Assembly (NCBI RefSeq): GCF_001613545.1
Contig: NZ_BDCO01000002.1
Location: 558,001 to 622,000, forward strand
DNA from: Terrimicrobium sacchariphilum
GTDB taxonomy: Bacteria; Verrucomicrobiota; Verrucomicrobiia; Chthoniobacterales; Terrimicrobiaceae
Direction: 5' to 3'
Length of the DNA stretch: 64,000 nt
Shown here: positions 43,612-52,076 of the stretch, in pieces
Layout: each line of letters starts with the position of its first letter
Numbering within the stretch: the first letter of the stretch is position 1
Made by a program: the position numbers and the translations under genes
The notes under the pieces: model-generated
The model's input: only the letters and a program-made list of their open reading frames with translations
What the model was told of the DNA's origin: nothing
The model's database searches: none

Positions 43612-44251
43612 GCGAGGTACGGCTCCGCGAGAAGCCCGGCCGGGCTCGGAGATAAAGGCTGTCGATCGATCGCGGCGAAGGAAGCGTGTTGATATAGCGG
43701 GCAAGCGAGATCAGGGTCAGGAAGAGGCCGATCAAGCCCTGGATATGGATGAGAGTCTCGAGGAGGTTGTCGCTGCCTAAGGGAATGTCAAAGAGGTTCA
43801 GAGTTGCCGAGAGGCTGGAAAAGAGCATGTCCGGGTAGTTTTGGAATCGGATTTGGCGGTTGAACGTGATGTAAAAGACCGAGAACCAGAAAACGATCTC
43901 CGCGAAGTTGTGGAGGAGCAGAATGAGCAGCCGCCGGAGGCTGATGACGGAATAGCGTTTGCCGTTGGCGGTCGCCCGGACTTCATCAAACAGCAGAACA
44001 TTGATCTGATAGACGATGACTTCGAAGATTCGAAGCGAACCGTAAGCTGTAAGGGCATAAGCCAGCCACTTGAGGGGCAGGAAATAGAGCAGGATCGAAG
44101 CGAGGATCGCCAGAAAAAGGTGCCCGAGGACATAGATATCGATGAGAAAGCCGGTCCGCCACCTTTTGGGAATCCAGTGGCTGACTGAGATCATGGCCAG
44201 CCATCCGAAAATGGCGGCCCACCACTGTACGACAAAGGAACTTTTGCGCAT
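43553..44251 (-). CDS. Membrane protein of unknown function, C terminus running into marC antisense
   Basis: 232 residues. The first about 185 residues have transmembrane helices (FLAILASILLYFLPLKWLAY, LIHIQGLIGLFLTLISLARY) with a charged loop (VRATANGKRYSVISL). The last 45 residues are Arg/Ser-rich and read antisense to the MarC gene (RPGFSRSRTSLTARRGRTST), which suggests run-on beyond an original stop. Family not recognised. It lies upstream of a hairpin-rich intergenic region. Coding potential of the hydrophobic part is convincing; the tail is not. Confidence 0.65.
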   Translation of the reverse strand: MRKSSFVVQWWAAIFGWLAMISVSHWIPKRWRTGFLIDIYVLGHLFLAILASILLYFLPLKWLAYALTAYGSLRIFEVIVYQINVLLFDEVRATANGKRYSVISLRRLLILLLHNFAEIVFWFSVFYITFNRQIRFQNYPDMLFSSLSATLNLFDIPLGSDNLLETLIHIQGLIGLFLTLISLARYINTLPSPRSIDSLYLRARPGFSRSRTSLTARRGRTSTRRSRSSAPR

Positions 44252-44798
44252 AAATTATCGAGACGCACTGCGATCGCAGCGGTCGCAGGAAGATGTCACG
44301 AGTCGCGCGACCTTTTACAGTAAAAAGTCAGGCTTAGAGAGATTTGAGCGAAGCCATGAAAGCTTAAGCAGGCGGCTCAGTACTCTGCCTGCGGTGCTGT
44401 GCGCGCTCCAAGGTGAGGCTTAGGCAGTGAACGACTGAAAGCCTGGGGGACGGCTTCGTCTCCAGGGGCCATGCTCTTGTTGAGCATGGGATCGATGCCG
44501 CGAGAGGCAGCGGGGAGAGGGCGGTACGAGCTAAAAAAGTGCGCCCACAAAGAGGAGATCGCGGCTCGCGAGCCAGGAACCGTGCGAGAAGAGGCTGTTT
44601 CCAACCGTGCGGTTGCTTCGTACGATGACACTCCGCAGTTTCGGAAAAGCCGGAAAGAAAAAGAGGCGGTCGAAACTTCAGGAATACAGCAGGGCAGCCC
44701 CGACAGGGAAAGCTCACCCCGTCCGGGCGCCCCGGCTCCTTCGGTCTCCGTCCCGTGTGTTGACCGCTGGGGAGCCGGGGCGTAATCGGGAGAATCGG
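44252..44798. other. Intergenic region with three strong hairpins
   Basis: No supported gene in 547 bases. Inverted repeats: 44442-44466 (CCTGGGGGACG / CGTCTCCAGG, one bulge, four-base loop), 44469-44489 (CCATGCTC / GAGCATGG, five-base loop), and the 12-bp perfect pair at 44728-44782. They could be terminators, an RNA gene or REP-like elements. Confidence 0.5.
44728..44782 (-). terminator. Long inverted repeat downstream of the BamE-like lipoprotein gene
   Basis: CGCCCCGGCTCC (44728-44739) pairs perfectly with GGAGCCGGGGCG (44771-44782), with a 31-base loop, 17 bases beyond the lipoprotein stop on the minus strand. No T-run. It may protect or terminate the transcript. Confidence 0.5.
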
Positions 44799-45101
44799 TT
44801 ACTTCTTTGCGGGGAAGTGGCCTTCCTTGGACTGGACGGTGTCGTTCTTCAGCACGATGACGACGTTGGCCCCTTCGGAGTTTGTGTAAGTGTAGGTGGT
44901 CTTGGTGCCGCCGACGACGGGAATGGGCTCTTCCTTGGACTCCGTGGGAGCGCCGAGGATGGTCTTTACCTGGGTGGCGGACATGCCGTCCTGGATCTTG
45001 TCGAGGTTTTCCTGCGTGAGCGTCACGGAGGAGGCGACGTTGCAGCCCGCGAGCACGGCGGCACATCCGACGGCGAGGAGGGAAAGAGGTAGTTTCATCA
45101 T
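44799..45101 (-). CDS. BamE/SmpA-like outer-membrane lipoprotein
   Basis: 100 residues from the ATG at 45101 (MMKLPLSLLAVGC), with lipobox VLAGC. The mature domain has the BamE/SmpA pattern: LTQENLDKIQDGMSATQVKT, ILGAPTESKEEPIPVVGGTK, TYTYTNSEGANVVIVLKNDT. BamE-like proteins help the outer-membrane assembly machine, but this family also contains unrelated small lipoproteins. Start-codon choice between two adjacent ATGs (45101, 45098) does not affect the mature protein. An unrelated 12-bp inverted repeat follows. Confidence 0.75.
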   Translation of the reverse strand: MMKLPLSLLAVGCAAVLAGCNVASSVTLTQENLDKIQDGMSATQVKTILGAPTESKEEPIPVVGGTKTTYTYTNSEGANVVIVLKNDTVQSKEGHFPAKK

Positions 45102-45410
45102 GGGGTAGTTCGCTTCGCGGTTTGCGGCCGGATGGGTGAAAGTTGCGTCAGGTGACAGCAACTGGTTGCGCGGGATTTCAACATGTGCCCGGCTGTCGCG
45201 GCGCGTGAATGTATTGACTGATCGAGCGGAAAAAATCTGCATTGTTACGATCTTGTCAAAGATACCGGCTTCGCTTTGAGGCTGATGGGGTTGCGTGTTT
45301 CCGGATCGAGAGGTGGGGGCGGGGTGTATTGACGGTCTCCATTTTTTAATGGCCTGAGCGGCGTGGTTTGCCTAGACGTTCGCGGAACATTTTCAGGGAG
45401 GAGATTTGCA
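45102..45410. other. Intergenic interval with two TGTATTGAC words
   Basis: Between divergent genes. TGTATTGAC occurs near 45210 and again near 45325; either could contain a -35 element for the PEP-CTERM gene at 45411. No convincing -10 is placed. No gene supported. Confidence 0.4.
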
Positions 45411-47222
45411 ATGGTGAGGAAGGGATTGCTGGTGGTGTTGCTTTGCGGTGCGGGCCTGGGGCTGGAGGCGGAAGTGAGGGCGGCGGAACTGACCCCGTCG
45501 AGCGGGGTGCCGGGGACGTTATTTGGCACCGGAGCCAGCATGGATGGCGGCATCCTGGTTTTTGGCGCGACGGGATCATCGCTGGCGATCGGCGAGGCGT
45601 ACTTGTATCGCGGACTCGACCCGGAAACGGGCGAGGCGACGGAGGCGGCAAAGCTGGTGGCCTCGGATGGCGCGCAGGATGATTTGTTCAGCGGCCCGGG
45701 GAGGAATAGTGTTTCTGGGACGATGGCCCTGATCGGCGCGCTGCGGGGTACGGTCGGGTCCAATGTGAACCAGGGTGCGGGCTATATCTTCCGGAATCTG
45801 GATACGGCAAGCGGGACGGTGACGGAAACGGCGAAGCTGGCCGCATCGGACGGCGCGAATAACGACCAGTTTGGGACTTCCGTCGGACTTGTTGGCAATA
45901 TGGGACTCGTTGGAGCCTCCAATAAGCGAGCGGCCTATGTTTTTCGGAACCTGGACACGGCGACCGGCACCGTGACGGAAAACGCAAAACTTGTCGCCTC
46001 GGATGATGCTGCGAGCAGTCAGTTCGGCGGGTCGGTGGCAATCTCCGGGAGCATCGGGGTTGTCGGCGCCTATTGGGCCAGCATCAATGGCAACTCCCAG
46101 CAGGGGGCCGCGTACATCTATCGCGGCCTGAATACGGTCACAGGCACGGTGACAGAAAATGCGAAGCTCGTGGCCTCCGATGGCGGGGCGGGAGACCGCT
46201 TTGGCGGTGCCATGAGCATCTCGGGCAATATGGCTGTGGTGACCGCTCCGCGCACGACTGTGGGCGCTAATACGAGACAGGGAGCAGTCTATCTTTATCG
46301 CGACCTGGATACGGCGACAGGTACGGTGACGCAAAATGCCAAACTTTCGTCCTCGGATGGCGTGGCGAGCGGCAACTTTGGCGATTCCGTGGCGATCGAT
46401 GGCACGGTGGCACTGGTAGGCAGCCTGTCGACCAAGATCGGCGCCAACTCGGCCCAGGGGGCGGTGTACCTCTTTCGTAATCTGGATACGGCGTCGGGCA
46501 GCGTGACGGAAAATGTGAAGATCTTTGCCTCGTCGGGAACAGCGGATATGAACTTCGGGTCCTCGGTGGCGATGAGTGGAGACCAGTTTGCCATCGGGGC
46601 GCGTGGGGTGGACTCCAAGACCGGCGCGGCCTTCACGGGCAGCGTGAGCAGCATGACGACGATGGATTTTGGCAATACGCAGCGCACGATCGAGGGCATC
46701 AGCTTTATCACGCAGGATGACTGGACGATCGGCGGCACGACGAGCGGCAACATCGTGGCGCTCTCCGCAGGCGACGCGGCGCAGGTGGTGGATGGCCGCT
46801 CGCTGTACATCGGCAAGGGCGCGGGATCGAATACCAACGCGCTGGCCCTGAGCGGTTCGCTCACGGCGGAGGAGGTCGCGATCGGCAGCGTGGCGGGGAA
46901 TGTCGGAAATGCGCTCGTGCTCAATAGCGGTTCGCTCCTCACGGTGGATACGATCCGGCTCGCGGGCGGCAACTCGATCGTGATCGAGGGCGACTACACA
47001 GACCTCGCCAGCTTCCTCGGCTATCTCGGCAGTGCCGCGCTCAATGTCTGGAACGGCGCATCATGGCAGACGGCGGACAACGCGAATGTGTCGAGCCTGC
47101 TCACAGCCTCGCTGGAGGCCGACTACACCCGTATCACGGCGGTGCCGGAGCCGGGTTCTCTCGCGCTCCTCGGTCTCGGGTTGGCGGCTGCTGCGGTCGC
47201 CTGGCGACGTCAGGTCGCCTAG
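45411..47222 (+). CDS. PEP-CTERM secreted protein with FG-GAP-like repeats
   Basis: 603 residues from the ATG at 45411, which has a good ribosome site (GGGAGGAG eight bases upstream). After a signal peptide (VRKGLLVVLLCGAGLGLEAE) come about seven imperfect repeats of some 55-60 residues of the FG-GAP type: ASDGANNDQFGTSVGLVGNM, then QGAAYIYRGLNTVTGTVTEN and similar, expected to fold as a beta-propeller. After about residue 400 comes a beta-rich region with CBM/autotransporter-like wording (NTNALALSGSLTAEEVAIGS). The C terminus is a PEP-CTERM signal (VPEPGSLALLGLG, hydrophobic helix, AWRRQVA). It is probably secreted or surface-anchored. No known exosortase here. Confidence 0.85.
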   Translation: MVRKGLLVVLLCGAGLGLEAEVRAAELTPSSGVPGTLFGTGASMDGGILVFGATGSSLAIGEAYLYRGLDPETGEATEAAKLVASDGAQDDLFSGPGRNSVSGTMALIGALRGTVGSNVNQGAGYIFRNLDTASGTVTETAKLAASDGANNDQFGTSVGLVGNMGLVGASNKRAAYVFRNLDTATGTVTENAKLVASDDAASSQFGGSVAISGSIGVVGAYWASINGNSQQGAAYIYRGLNTVTGTVTENAKLVASDGGAGDRFGGAMSISGNMAVVTAPRTTVGANTRQGAVYLYRDLDTATGTVTQNAKLSSSDGVASGNFGDSVAIDGTVALVGSLSTKIGANSAQGAVYLFRNLDTASGSVTENVKIFASSGTADMNFGSSVAMSGDQFAIGARGVDSKTGAAFTGSVSSMTTMDFGNTQRTIEGISFITQDDWTIGGTTSGNIVALSAGDAAQVVDGRSLYIGKGAGSNTNALALSGSLTAEEVAIGSVAGNVGNALVLNSGSLLTVDTIRLAGGNSIVIEGDYTDLASFLGYLGSAALNVWNGASWQTADNANVSSLLTASLEADYTRITAVPEPGSLALLGLGLAAAAVAWRRQVA

Positions 47223-47234
47223 ACGCGGCCTGCC

Positions 47235-47252
47235 CGGGAGAGAAATCTCCCG
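47235..47252 (+). terminator. GAAA-capped hairpin after the PEP-CTERM gene
   Basis: CGGGAGA / TCTCCCG with a GAAA tetraloop, 13 bases after the stop. Stable but without a T-run. Confidence 0.45.
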
Positions 47253-47583
47253 ATCCACTGGGGACTTTCGCAAAGCTTCGATCAAGTCGTCTACAAACAG
47301 CGCCGCATCGGGATGACCTTTCCCGAGAGGTGCGGCTGCCATCGCGGAACCTCGGGAGTGAGATGATGCACTTCATGTCGTATTGCCTGCCGTTTGGGAG
47401 ATGCCATTTTTCTCGTGGTCAGGAATCATGGATTTCTTAATATCGCGCGCATGTTTCCAGAAGGAGGCATGAGGTTGGCAAGAGGGCGGGATTTGGCCTT
47501 TGCAGTGAGCGTTGTACCGGGAGGTCTGCCGGATGAAAGAGGGCTAATAAATAGAAGACAGACCCTTTTGAAGGAGTGACGAG
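47253..47583. other. Intergenic interval, nothing recognised
   Basis: About 330 bases before the FUSC-like gene. A 61-codon frame (47394-47579) has no convincing product. AAGGAG about eight bases before 47584 is the ribosome site of that gene. Confidence 0.4.
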
Positions 47584-48114
47584 ATGGAGATACTAAAGAA
47601 GCTGGGAGAACGGTACGTGCGCGGCTCGTGGTTTGATGTCGTGGCGGTGCTGGCCGGGAGCCTCGTGCTGGGCGTGGGTTTTTGGTCGCTCGGGCGGCAG
47701 GACCCGATGTGGGCGATCATCGCCTTTGTCCTGGTCTATGAGCCGGGGGAGGGCGAGGTGTTGGATCATGCATTGACGCGGCTGTGCTGGACGGTAATCG
47801 GCTCCGTGCTGGCGGTCGCCGCGCTCACGCTGGGTGGTGTGCAAAAATGGGTGCTGCCTGCCAGTCTTGCGATCGCGATGATGCTCGGGATCTTTTTCAC
47901 CCCGAGCCTCGCAGCCCGCCGGGTGCTGCTGGTGACGGTGGCGCTGATCGTGGGCTCGACGCTGATGCAACCGTCGTCGGATCTGTTTATCGCGATCACG
48001 CGGTCGGTCGAGGTCGCGGTGGGAAGCTTCCTTGCGGTCGGGGTCTCCGCCGTCTCGGTGCGCTGGGTGCGGCGCGGTGGGCCACGCCAACGGAAGCGCT
48101 TTCTGGAAAAATAG
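47584..48114 (+). CDS. FUSC-like membrane protein (aromatic acid exporter family)
   Basis: 176 residues with about five to six transmembrane segments (WFDVVAVLAGSLVLGVGFWS, DPMWAIIAFVLVYEPGEGEV, LCWTVIGSVLAVAALTLGGV, WVLPASLAIAMMLGIFFTPS, VLLVTVALIVGSTLMQ). This is the half-size type of FUSC_2/ArAE proteins, which in larger versions export aromatic acids. A ribosome site AAGGAG precedes the ATG. Substrate unknown. The C terminus is basic (RRGGPRQRKRFLEK), consistent with a cytoplasmic tail. Confidence 0.65.
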   Translation: MEILKKLGERYVRGSWFDVVAVLAGSLVLGVGFWSLGRQDPMWAIIAFVLVYEPGEGEVLDHALTRLCWTVIGSVLAVAALTLGGVQKWVLPASLAIAMMLGIFFTPSLAARRVLLVTVALIVGSTLMQPSSDLFIAITRSVEVAVGSFLAVGVSAVSVRWVRRGGPRQRKRFLEK

Positions 48115-48373
48115 GACCAAATGTGAGGGGGCTATAATGGGCTTGCCCGCTCTTTGAGGGGGGGCGACATCCCTGCCGCCCGAGTCATTCAGGATGTGAT
48201 ATGGGTTCTTTGGCCTGGGTAAGAGCCGCCTGCCAACTCTCGAAGTCCCGGCTCATCTCCCGGTCGAGGGAAAGCCGGGAGAGCCGACTGGACGAGCCAC
48301 GCCACGTGTCGGATGCCGGATTTGAAATGTATTGACCAATCCCTCCTCGTTTTATGAAGGAAAAGGGAGCGGA

Positions 48374-49003
48374 CTAGGGGATAAGCGCGGCGCTGTGGAG
48401 CTTGGCCACGAGGGCGGAGGCGAGCTGGTCGACCTGGGCGGGGGAGTCATTCACCATGTGGGTGAAGGTGGCGGACCAGAGGAGCGTGCCGGAGGGGGAT
48501 TCGTAAAAGGTGGCCTGCGCGCCGATCACGTTGCCGACCTGGACGTTCTCGGGATTCGTGACAAAGGCGGAGGGGGCGCTGAAGAACTCAAACCAGTTCT
48601 GCCACGGGGCGAGGGTTTTTCCGTTATTGCCGGGGGAGATTTGCACGACCTTGAGGGTCTCGCGGTCGACCATGCGCACGGCGAGCACGGCCTTGACACC
48701 GAGAGCCCGGGCGCGCTCGATGGCGGCGGGTTTGTTGGAGACGATGGTCTGGGTGTCGACGACAGGGTAGGTCGCGCGGGCGTTGACGCCCTGCTGGCGG
48801 AGGCGGGCGACGAGGGCGTCCTCGACCTCCTTGCGCACATCGGCGTGATAGGCGAGCACGGCGACGGCGACGGATTTCTTGGGTCCGCCAAAGTAATCGG
48901 GCCTGCGCCAGATATTGGCCGAGGCCTCGGGGCTGCTCTGGCAGCTGGTGAAGATCGTGCCGAGCAGGAGCGCGGCGAAAAGGGCGGGGAGGGAGAGCTT
49001 CAT
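48374..49003 (-). CDS. Lipoprotein of unknown function
   Basis: 209 residues with signal sequence and lipobox IFTSC near residue 21. The mature part resembles a periplasmic alpha/beta domain (VAVAVLAYHADVRKEVEDAL, ALGVKAVLAVRMVDRETLKV, VGNVIGAQATFYESPSGTLL), a pattern seen in small lipoproteins with TolB-N-like or GNA1162-like folds. No family could be fixed. It stands alone, divergent from the repeat-rich interval upstream. Confidence 0.7.
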   Translation of the reverse strand: MKLSLPALFAALLLGTIFTSCQSSPEASANIWRRPDYFGGPKKSVAVAVLAYHADVRKEVEDALVARLRQQGVNARATYPVVDTQTIVSNKPAAIERARALGVKAVLAVRMVDRETLKVVQISPGNNGKTLAPWQNWFEFFSAPSAFVTNPENVQVGNVIGAQATFYESPSGTLLWSATFTHMVNDSPAQVDQLASALVAKLHSAALIP

Positions 49004-49065
49004 GGCGGGACAGTTCCAAATTCCCGCGCGGCGGGCAATAGTGGTTTTTACGATAGGAAGATAGT

Positions 49066-49267
49066 TTTTAACAGAAGGAAGCGAAGGAAGCTAAGGGATG
49101 GCGGGACGTGGTGGCGGCGAGACGCTGCGGGAGTCGTTGAGGCGGCGAGGCAACCGGGGCGGAAGGCAGGTTTTACAGAAGGTCGCAAAGGACACAAAGA
49201 GGAAGGCCGCGATGGCAGGGGGTGAACAGAAGGAAGCGAAGGGAGCTAAGGGGTGGCGGGAAGTGGT
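49066..49267 (+). repeat. Dispersed AAGG-phased repeat, two copies
   Basis: Copy one, about 49073-49098: AACAGAAGGAAGCGAAGG, then AAGCTAAGGG. Copy two, about 49170-49260: TTTTACAGAAGGTCGCAAAG, GACACAAAG, and GAACAGAAGGAAGCGAAGGG. AAGG keeps 9-base spacing. It fills the interval before the VOC gene; no gene is supported there. Confidence 0.75.
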
Positions 49268-49321
49268 GGTGGCGGGTGCCTTGGAGCTTGGGCGTGCTTT
49301 GCCATCGACTCGAGCAGGGTG

Positions 49322-49720
49322 ATGTGCGATGGCACGCGAATGCTGGATCACTTTGGCTTTTTCGTGACGGATACGGAGCGGAGCTTTGCGTTTTATGAAA
49401 GCTGTCTCGCGCCGCTGGGTGTGCGGACTGTCGAGCGGCAGCCGGAATGGGGCTCGGTGGTGATGACGGGGGAGGCGGATGTGCCGTTTCTCTGGGTCGG
49501 TCCGGCGGAGCGCGATGGGGAGGGAAACCTGCGCCAGGCGGTGAGGACGTTTCACTTTGCCTTCACCGCGCGGAGCCGTGAGGCGGTGGATGAGTTTTAC
49601 CGCGCGGGCCTGCAAAATGGCGGTCGCGACAATGGCGCGCCGGAGGAGGAGGGCGGGGTGTACCACGCTTTTCTCTTCGATCCCGATGGGAACAACATCG
49701 AGGCGATCTTTCGCGGGTAG
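49322..49720 (+). CDS. VOC-family (glyoxalase-like) protein
   Basis: 132 residues from the ATG at 49322, with an alternative at 49340 (MLDHFGFFVTDTERSFAFYE), which is the usual VOC N terminus. The two-beta-alpha-beta-beta-beta modules are seen as MLDHFGFFVTD..FAFYESCL and FHFAFTARSREAVDEFYRAG, then FDPDGNNIEAIF with the C-terminal metal-ligand-type Glu. These are small metal-dependent enzymes or resistance proteins; the reaction is not predictable. Intergenic repeat copies flank it on both sides. Confidence 0.85.
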   Translation: MCDGTRMLDHFGFFVTDTERSFAFYESCLAPLGVRTVERQPEWGSVVMTGEADVPFLWVGPAERDGEGNLRQAVRTFHFAFTARSREAVDEFYRAGLQNGGRDNGAPEEEGGVYHAFLFDPDGNNIEAIFRG

Positions 49721-49751
49721 CGGAGTGGGCATTCGACGCGGAAGACGGGCT

Positions 49752-50040
49752 TCTTACAGAAGGACACGAAGGGAAGGCCGCTAAGGCAGAATCGAACGGA
49801 AGGGAGCAAAAGGGCTAGGCCGAAAGCGGGGTGGCGGCTCGGCGGGAACCTCGATAGTCCGCTGAGGTGGCCCGGGGGAGGGAAAGACAGATTTTAAAGA
49901 AGGTCGCAAAGGACACAAAGGCAGGATCGAACAGAAGGAAGCGAAGGAAGCTAAGGGGAGGCCGGGAGTCGGAGGGTTTCGGATTCGTGCGGCCCGAGCG
50001 GGAGGGTGATTCGGGCTTGCGGCGGGGATGGGGCGGGGCG
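49752..50040 (+). repeat. AAGG-phased repeat, long form (two copies plus core)
   Basis: Two repeat ends near 49755-49830 and 49888-49965 enclose a core also found at 56.1 kb (CTCGGCGGGAACCTCGATAG and on to GGGAGGGAAAGACAGATTTT). A shared TTCGGATTCGTG follows near 49979. The 348-base interval carries no gene. Confidence 0.75.
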
Positions 50041-50068
50041 TTAATCGCGGGCTCTCTCTTTTATTTTG

Positions 50069-50785
50069 ATGTTTGTTGTCGCGCGATTCGTGGAGTGGCT
50101 GGGGACGGAGCTTGATCCGGCCAGCTTGAAGGAAAAGGCCGTTTCCGGAATGGGCGGCGTGCTGGGCATCCTGCTGGTGATGGCGGTGAGCCATTCCGTG
50201 CTGGGGCTGTCGGGCGCGGCGATGCTCATTGCCTCGATGGGGGCGAGCGCGGTGCTGGTCTTTGGCGTGCCGCACGGGCCGCTGTCGCAACCCTGGCCGG
50301 TGCTGGCCGGGCATGGGGTCTCGGCGTTGATCGGGGTCACGTGCGCGCGGTTGATGCTGGATGCGATGTTCGCCGCAGCCTGCGCGGTGGGGCTCTCGAT
50401 CGTGGCGATGCGCGTGCTGAAGTGCATTCACCCGCCGGGCGGTGCCACGGCGCTCACGGCGGTGATGGGCGGCCAGGCGGTGCACGATCTGGGCTATTCC
50501 TTCGTTGCCTGCCCGGTGCTGCTCAATGCCCTCGTGATCGTGGCGGCGGCGGTGGCGGTGAATTACCCTTTCGCCTGGAGGCGCTATCCGGCGGCGCTCG
50601 TGCGCCAGACCGCCCCGCCCACCGATCCGCGCAAGGTGACGCACGAAGACGTGATCGCCGCCCTGGAGCGACTGGACACCTTTGTCGACATCACGGAAGA
50701 CGACCTGCTCCGGCTCCATGCCTCATTGACGAAGCGGGTCGAGGAGCGGGTCCGCGCGGGGCGGAGTGGGCGGGTGACGTCTTAG
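50069..50785 (+). CDS. HPP-family membrane protein
   Basis: 238 residues from the ATG at 50069 (a TTG lies just before). There are four transmembrane segments, with the family motif CIHPPGGATALTA containing HPP. The region LIASMGASAVLVFGVPHGPL is also typical. A soluble C-terminal tail (HEDVIAALERLDTFVDITED) follows. HPP proteins have been linked to nitrite transport in plastids and cyanobacteria; substrate here is unknown. It stands between the repeat region and the serine hydrolase gene. Confidence 0.85.
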   Translation: MFVVARFVEWLGTELDPASLKEKAVSGMGGVLGILLVMAVSHSVLGLSGAAMLIASMGASAVLVFGVPHGPLSQPWPVLAGHGVSALIGVTCARLMLDAMFAAACAVGLSIVAMRVLKCIHPPGGATALTAVMGGQAVHDLGYSFVACPVLLNALVIVAAAVAVNYPFAWRRYPAALVRQTAPPTDPRKVTHEDVIAALERLDTFVDITEDDLLRLHASLTKRVEERVRAGRSGRVTS

Positions 50786-50822
50786 GTTTTTTGCCGGGTG
50801 CTGATATTAGCGTGATTTCAGC

Positions 50823-51995
50823 TTGCGACTGTCTTGCGTGCGGCGATTACTGGTTGCCGTGAGATTATTAGGTCCTTTCCTCCGGCGTGTCTTCTTTGCT
50901 TTGGCAATGGGTGCGTCATTGGGTGTAGCGGCTGATTTTCGAGAGGCGATGGATGCCGGGTACATGCCGACGTCAGCGGAAAGGAGGGCGATTGCCGGGA
51001 TCGTTGAGGGCTTCATGAGGCAATACGATGTGAAAGGACTTTCTCTCGCCATCGCGAGGCACGGGAAATTCGTTTACCGGGAGGGCTTTGGGCTGGCTGA
51101 TGTTTTTGTTGGGAAGAAGGTGACTCCCGAGAGCTTGTTTCGGATCGCGAGCGTGTCAAAGCCGCTCACGGCGGTGGGGATTCTCACATTAGTGGATCAA
51201 GGTCGGCTCAAGTTAAGCGACCGCGTCTTTGGGGAGGGGGGTGTTCTCGGGTTTGACTATGGAGAGAACTACCCTGAGAGGGTGAAGAAGATCACGGTCG
51301 ATGATTTGCTGACCCATAGTGCCGGGGGCTGGGCAAATGACCGCTATGATCCGATGTATCGCGACCCAACCTGGAGCGCTGCGGAGCTGATCACCTGGAC
51401 CCTGAAAAATCAGCCGCTTGATCACGAACCGGGTACGACCTACGCGTATTCCAACTTTGGATACTGCATTCTAGGCCGGATCATCGAGAAAGTCACCGGA
51501 CAGCCTTATGCCGACTGGATGCAGCAAAACATGCTGGCGAAATGTGGCATTACCGACATGCGTATCGCTGCAGGTACACGATCCAGCGGTGCAGGGAGCG
51601 AGGTCGTTTATTACGCGAAGACTGGCGATCCTTATGCATTCAATATCAGTCGCATGGATGCACATGGCGGCTGGATCGGAACACCAAGCGATCTGGTGCG
51701 ATTCGCCATCCGTGTGGATGGCTTTAATACGCCGAGCCTGTTGCGACCCGAGACCATCCGGCTGATGACGACTCCCGGCATGGCATCGCCCGAATACGCG
51801 AGAGGCTGGATGATCAATGCCGAGCAAAACTGGTGGCACAACGGGCGACTGGATGGAACAACGTCCATCCTCGTGCGAACTTCCGATAATTTCTGCTGGG
51901 CCGCATTTGCGAATACCTCCGGCCCTGACATGGGCCACGCGCTCGATCAACTGATGTGGAAGATCAAGAATGTAGTGTCGCGATGGAGGCGGTGA
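50823..51995 (+). CDS. Beta-lactamase-family serine hydrolase
   Basis: Up to 390 residues; the first codon is uncertain (TTG at 50823, or GTG at 50838 or 50859), but all give a hydrophobic export signal (VFFALAMGASLGVAA). Class C/penicillin-binding motifs: SxxK in RIASVSKPLT, YxN in YAYSNFGYCI, and HNG near the C terminus (WWHNGRLDGTTS), in place of KTG. Such proteins are D-alanyl-D-alanine carboxypeptidase or esterase-like, periplasmic; a true beta-lactamase role is not implied. It ends before the AbiE toxin-antitoxin locus. Confidence 0.85.
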   Translation: MRLSCVRRLLVAVRLLGPFLRRVFFALAMGASLGVAADFREAMDAGYMPTSAERRAIAGIVEGFMRQYDVKGLSLAIARHGKFVYREGFGLADVFVGKKVTPESLFRIASVSKPLTAVGILTLVDQGRLKLSDRVFGEGGVLGFDYGENYPERVKKITVDDLLTHSAGGWANDRYDPMYRDPTWSAAELITWTLKNQPLDHEPGTTYAYSNFGYCILGRIIEKVTGQPYADWMQQNMLAKCGITDMRIAAGTRSSGAGSEVVYYAKTGDPYAFNISRMDAHGGWIGTPSDLVRFAIRVDGFNTPSLLRPETIRLMTTPGMASPEYARGWMINAEQNWWHNGRLDGTTSILVRTSDNFCWAAFANTSGPDMGHALDQLMWKIKNVVSRWRR

Positions 51996-52017
51996 GAGGA
52001 AATGTGGTAGTCTTTAA

Positions 52018-52047
52018 TGTCAAGTAAGAGAGTTCAAAAACTTGACA
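52018..52047. promoter_or_regulatory. Inverted repeat before the AbiE locus
   Basis: TGTCAAGT (52018-52025) and ACTTGACA (52040-52047), 14 bases apart. The right arm includes TTGACA, a -35 candidate. An AbiEi antitoxin would be expected to bind such a site for autorepression. Confidence 0.5.
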
Positions 52048-52076
52048 ATAATTGGCAAGAAGCGGAACCTTCTCGC

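Noticed and set aside
44364-44717. Minus-strand frame in the hairpin-rich interval
   Set aside because: Low-information Pro/Ser/Arg-rich product, overlaps the inverted repeats, no ribosome site.
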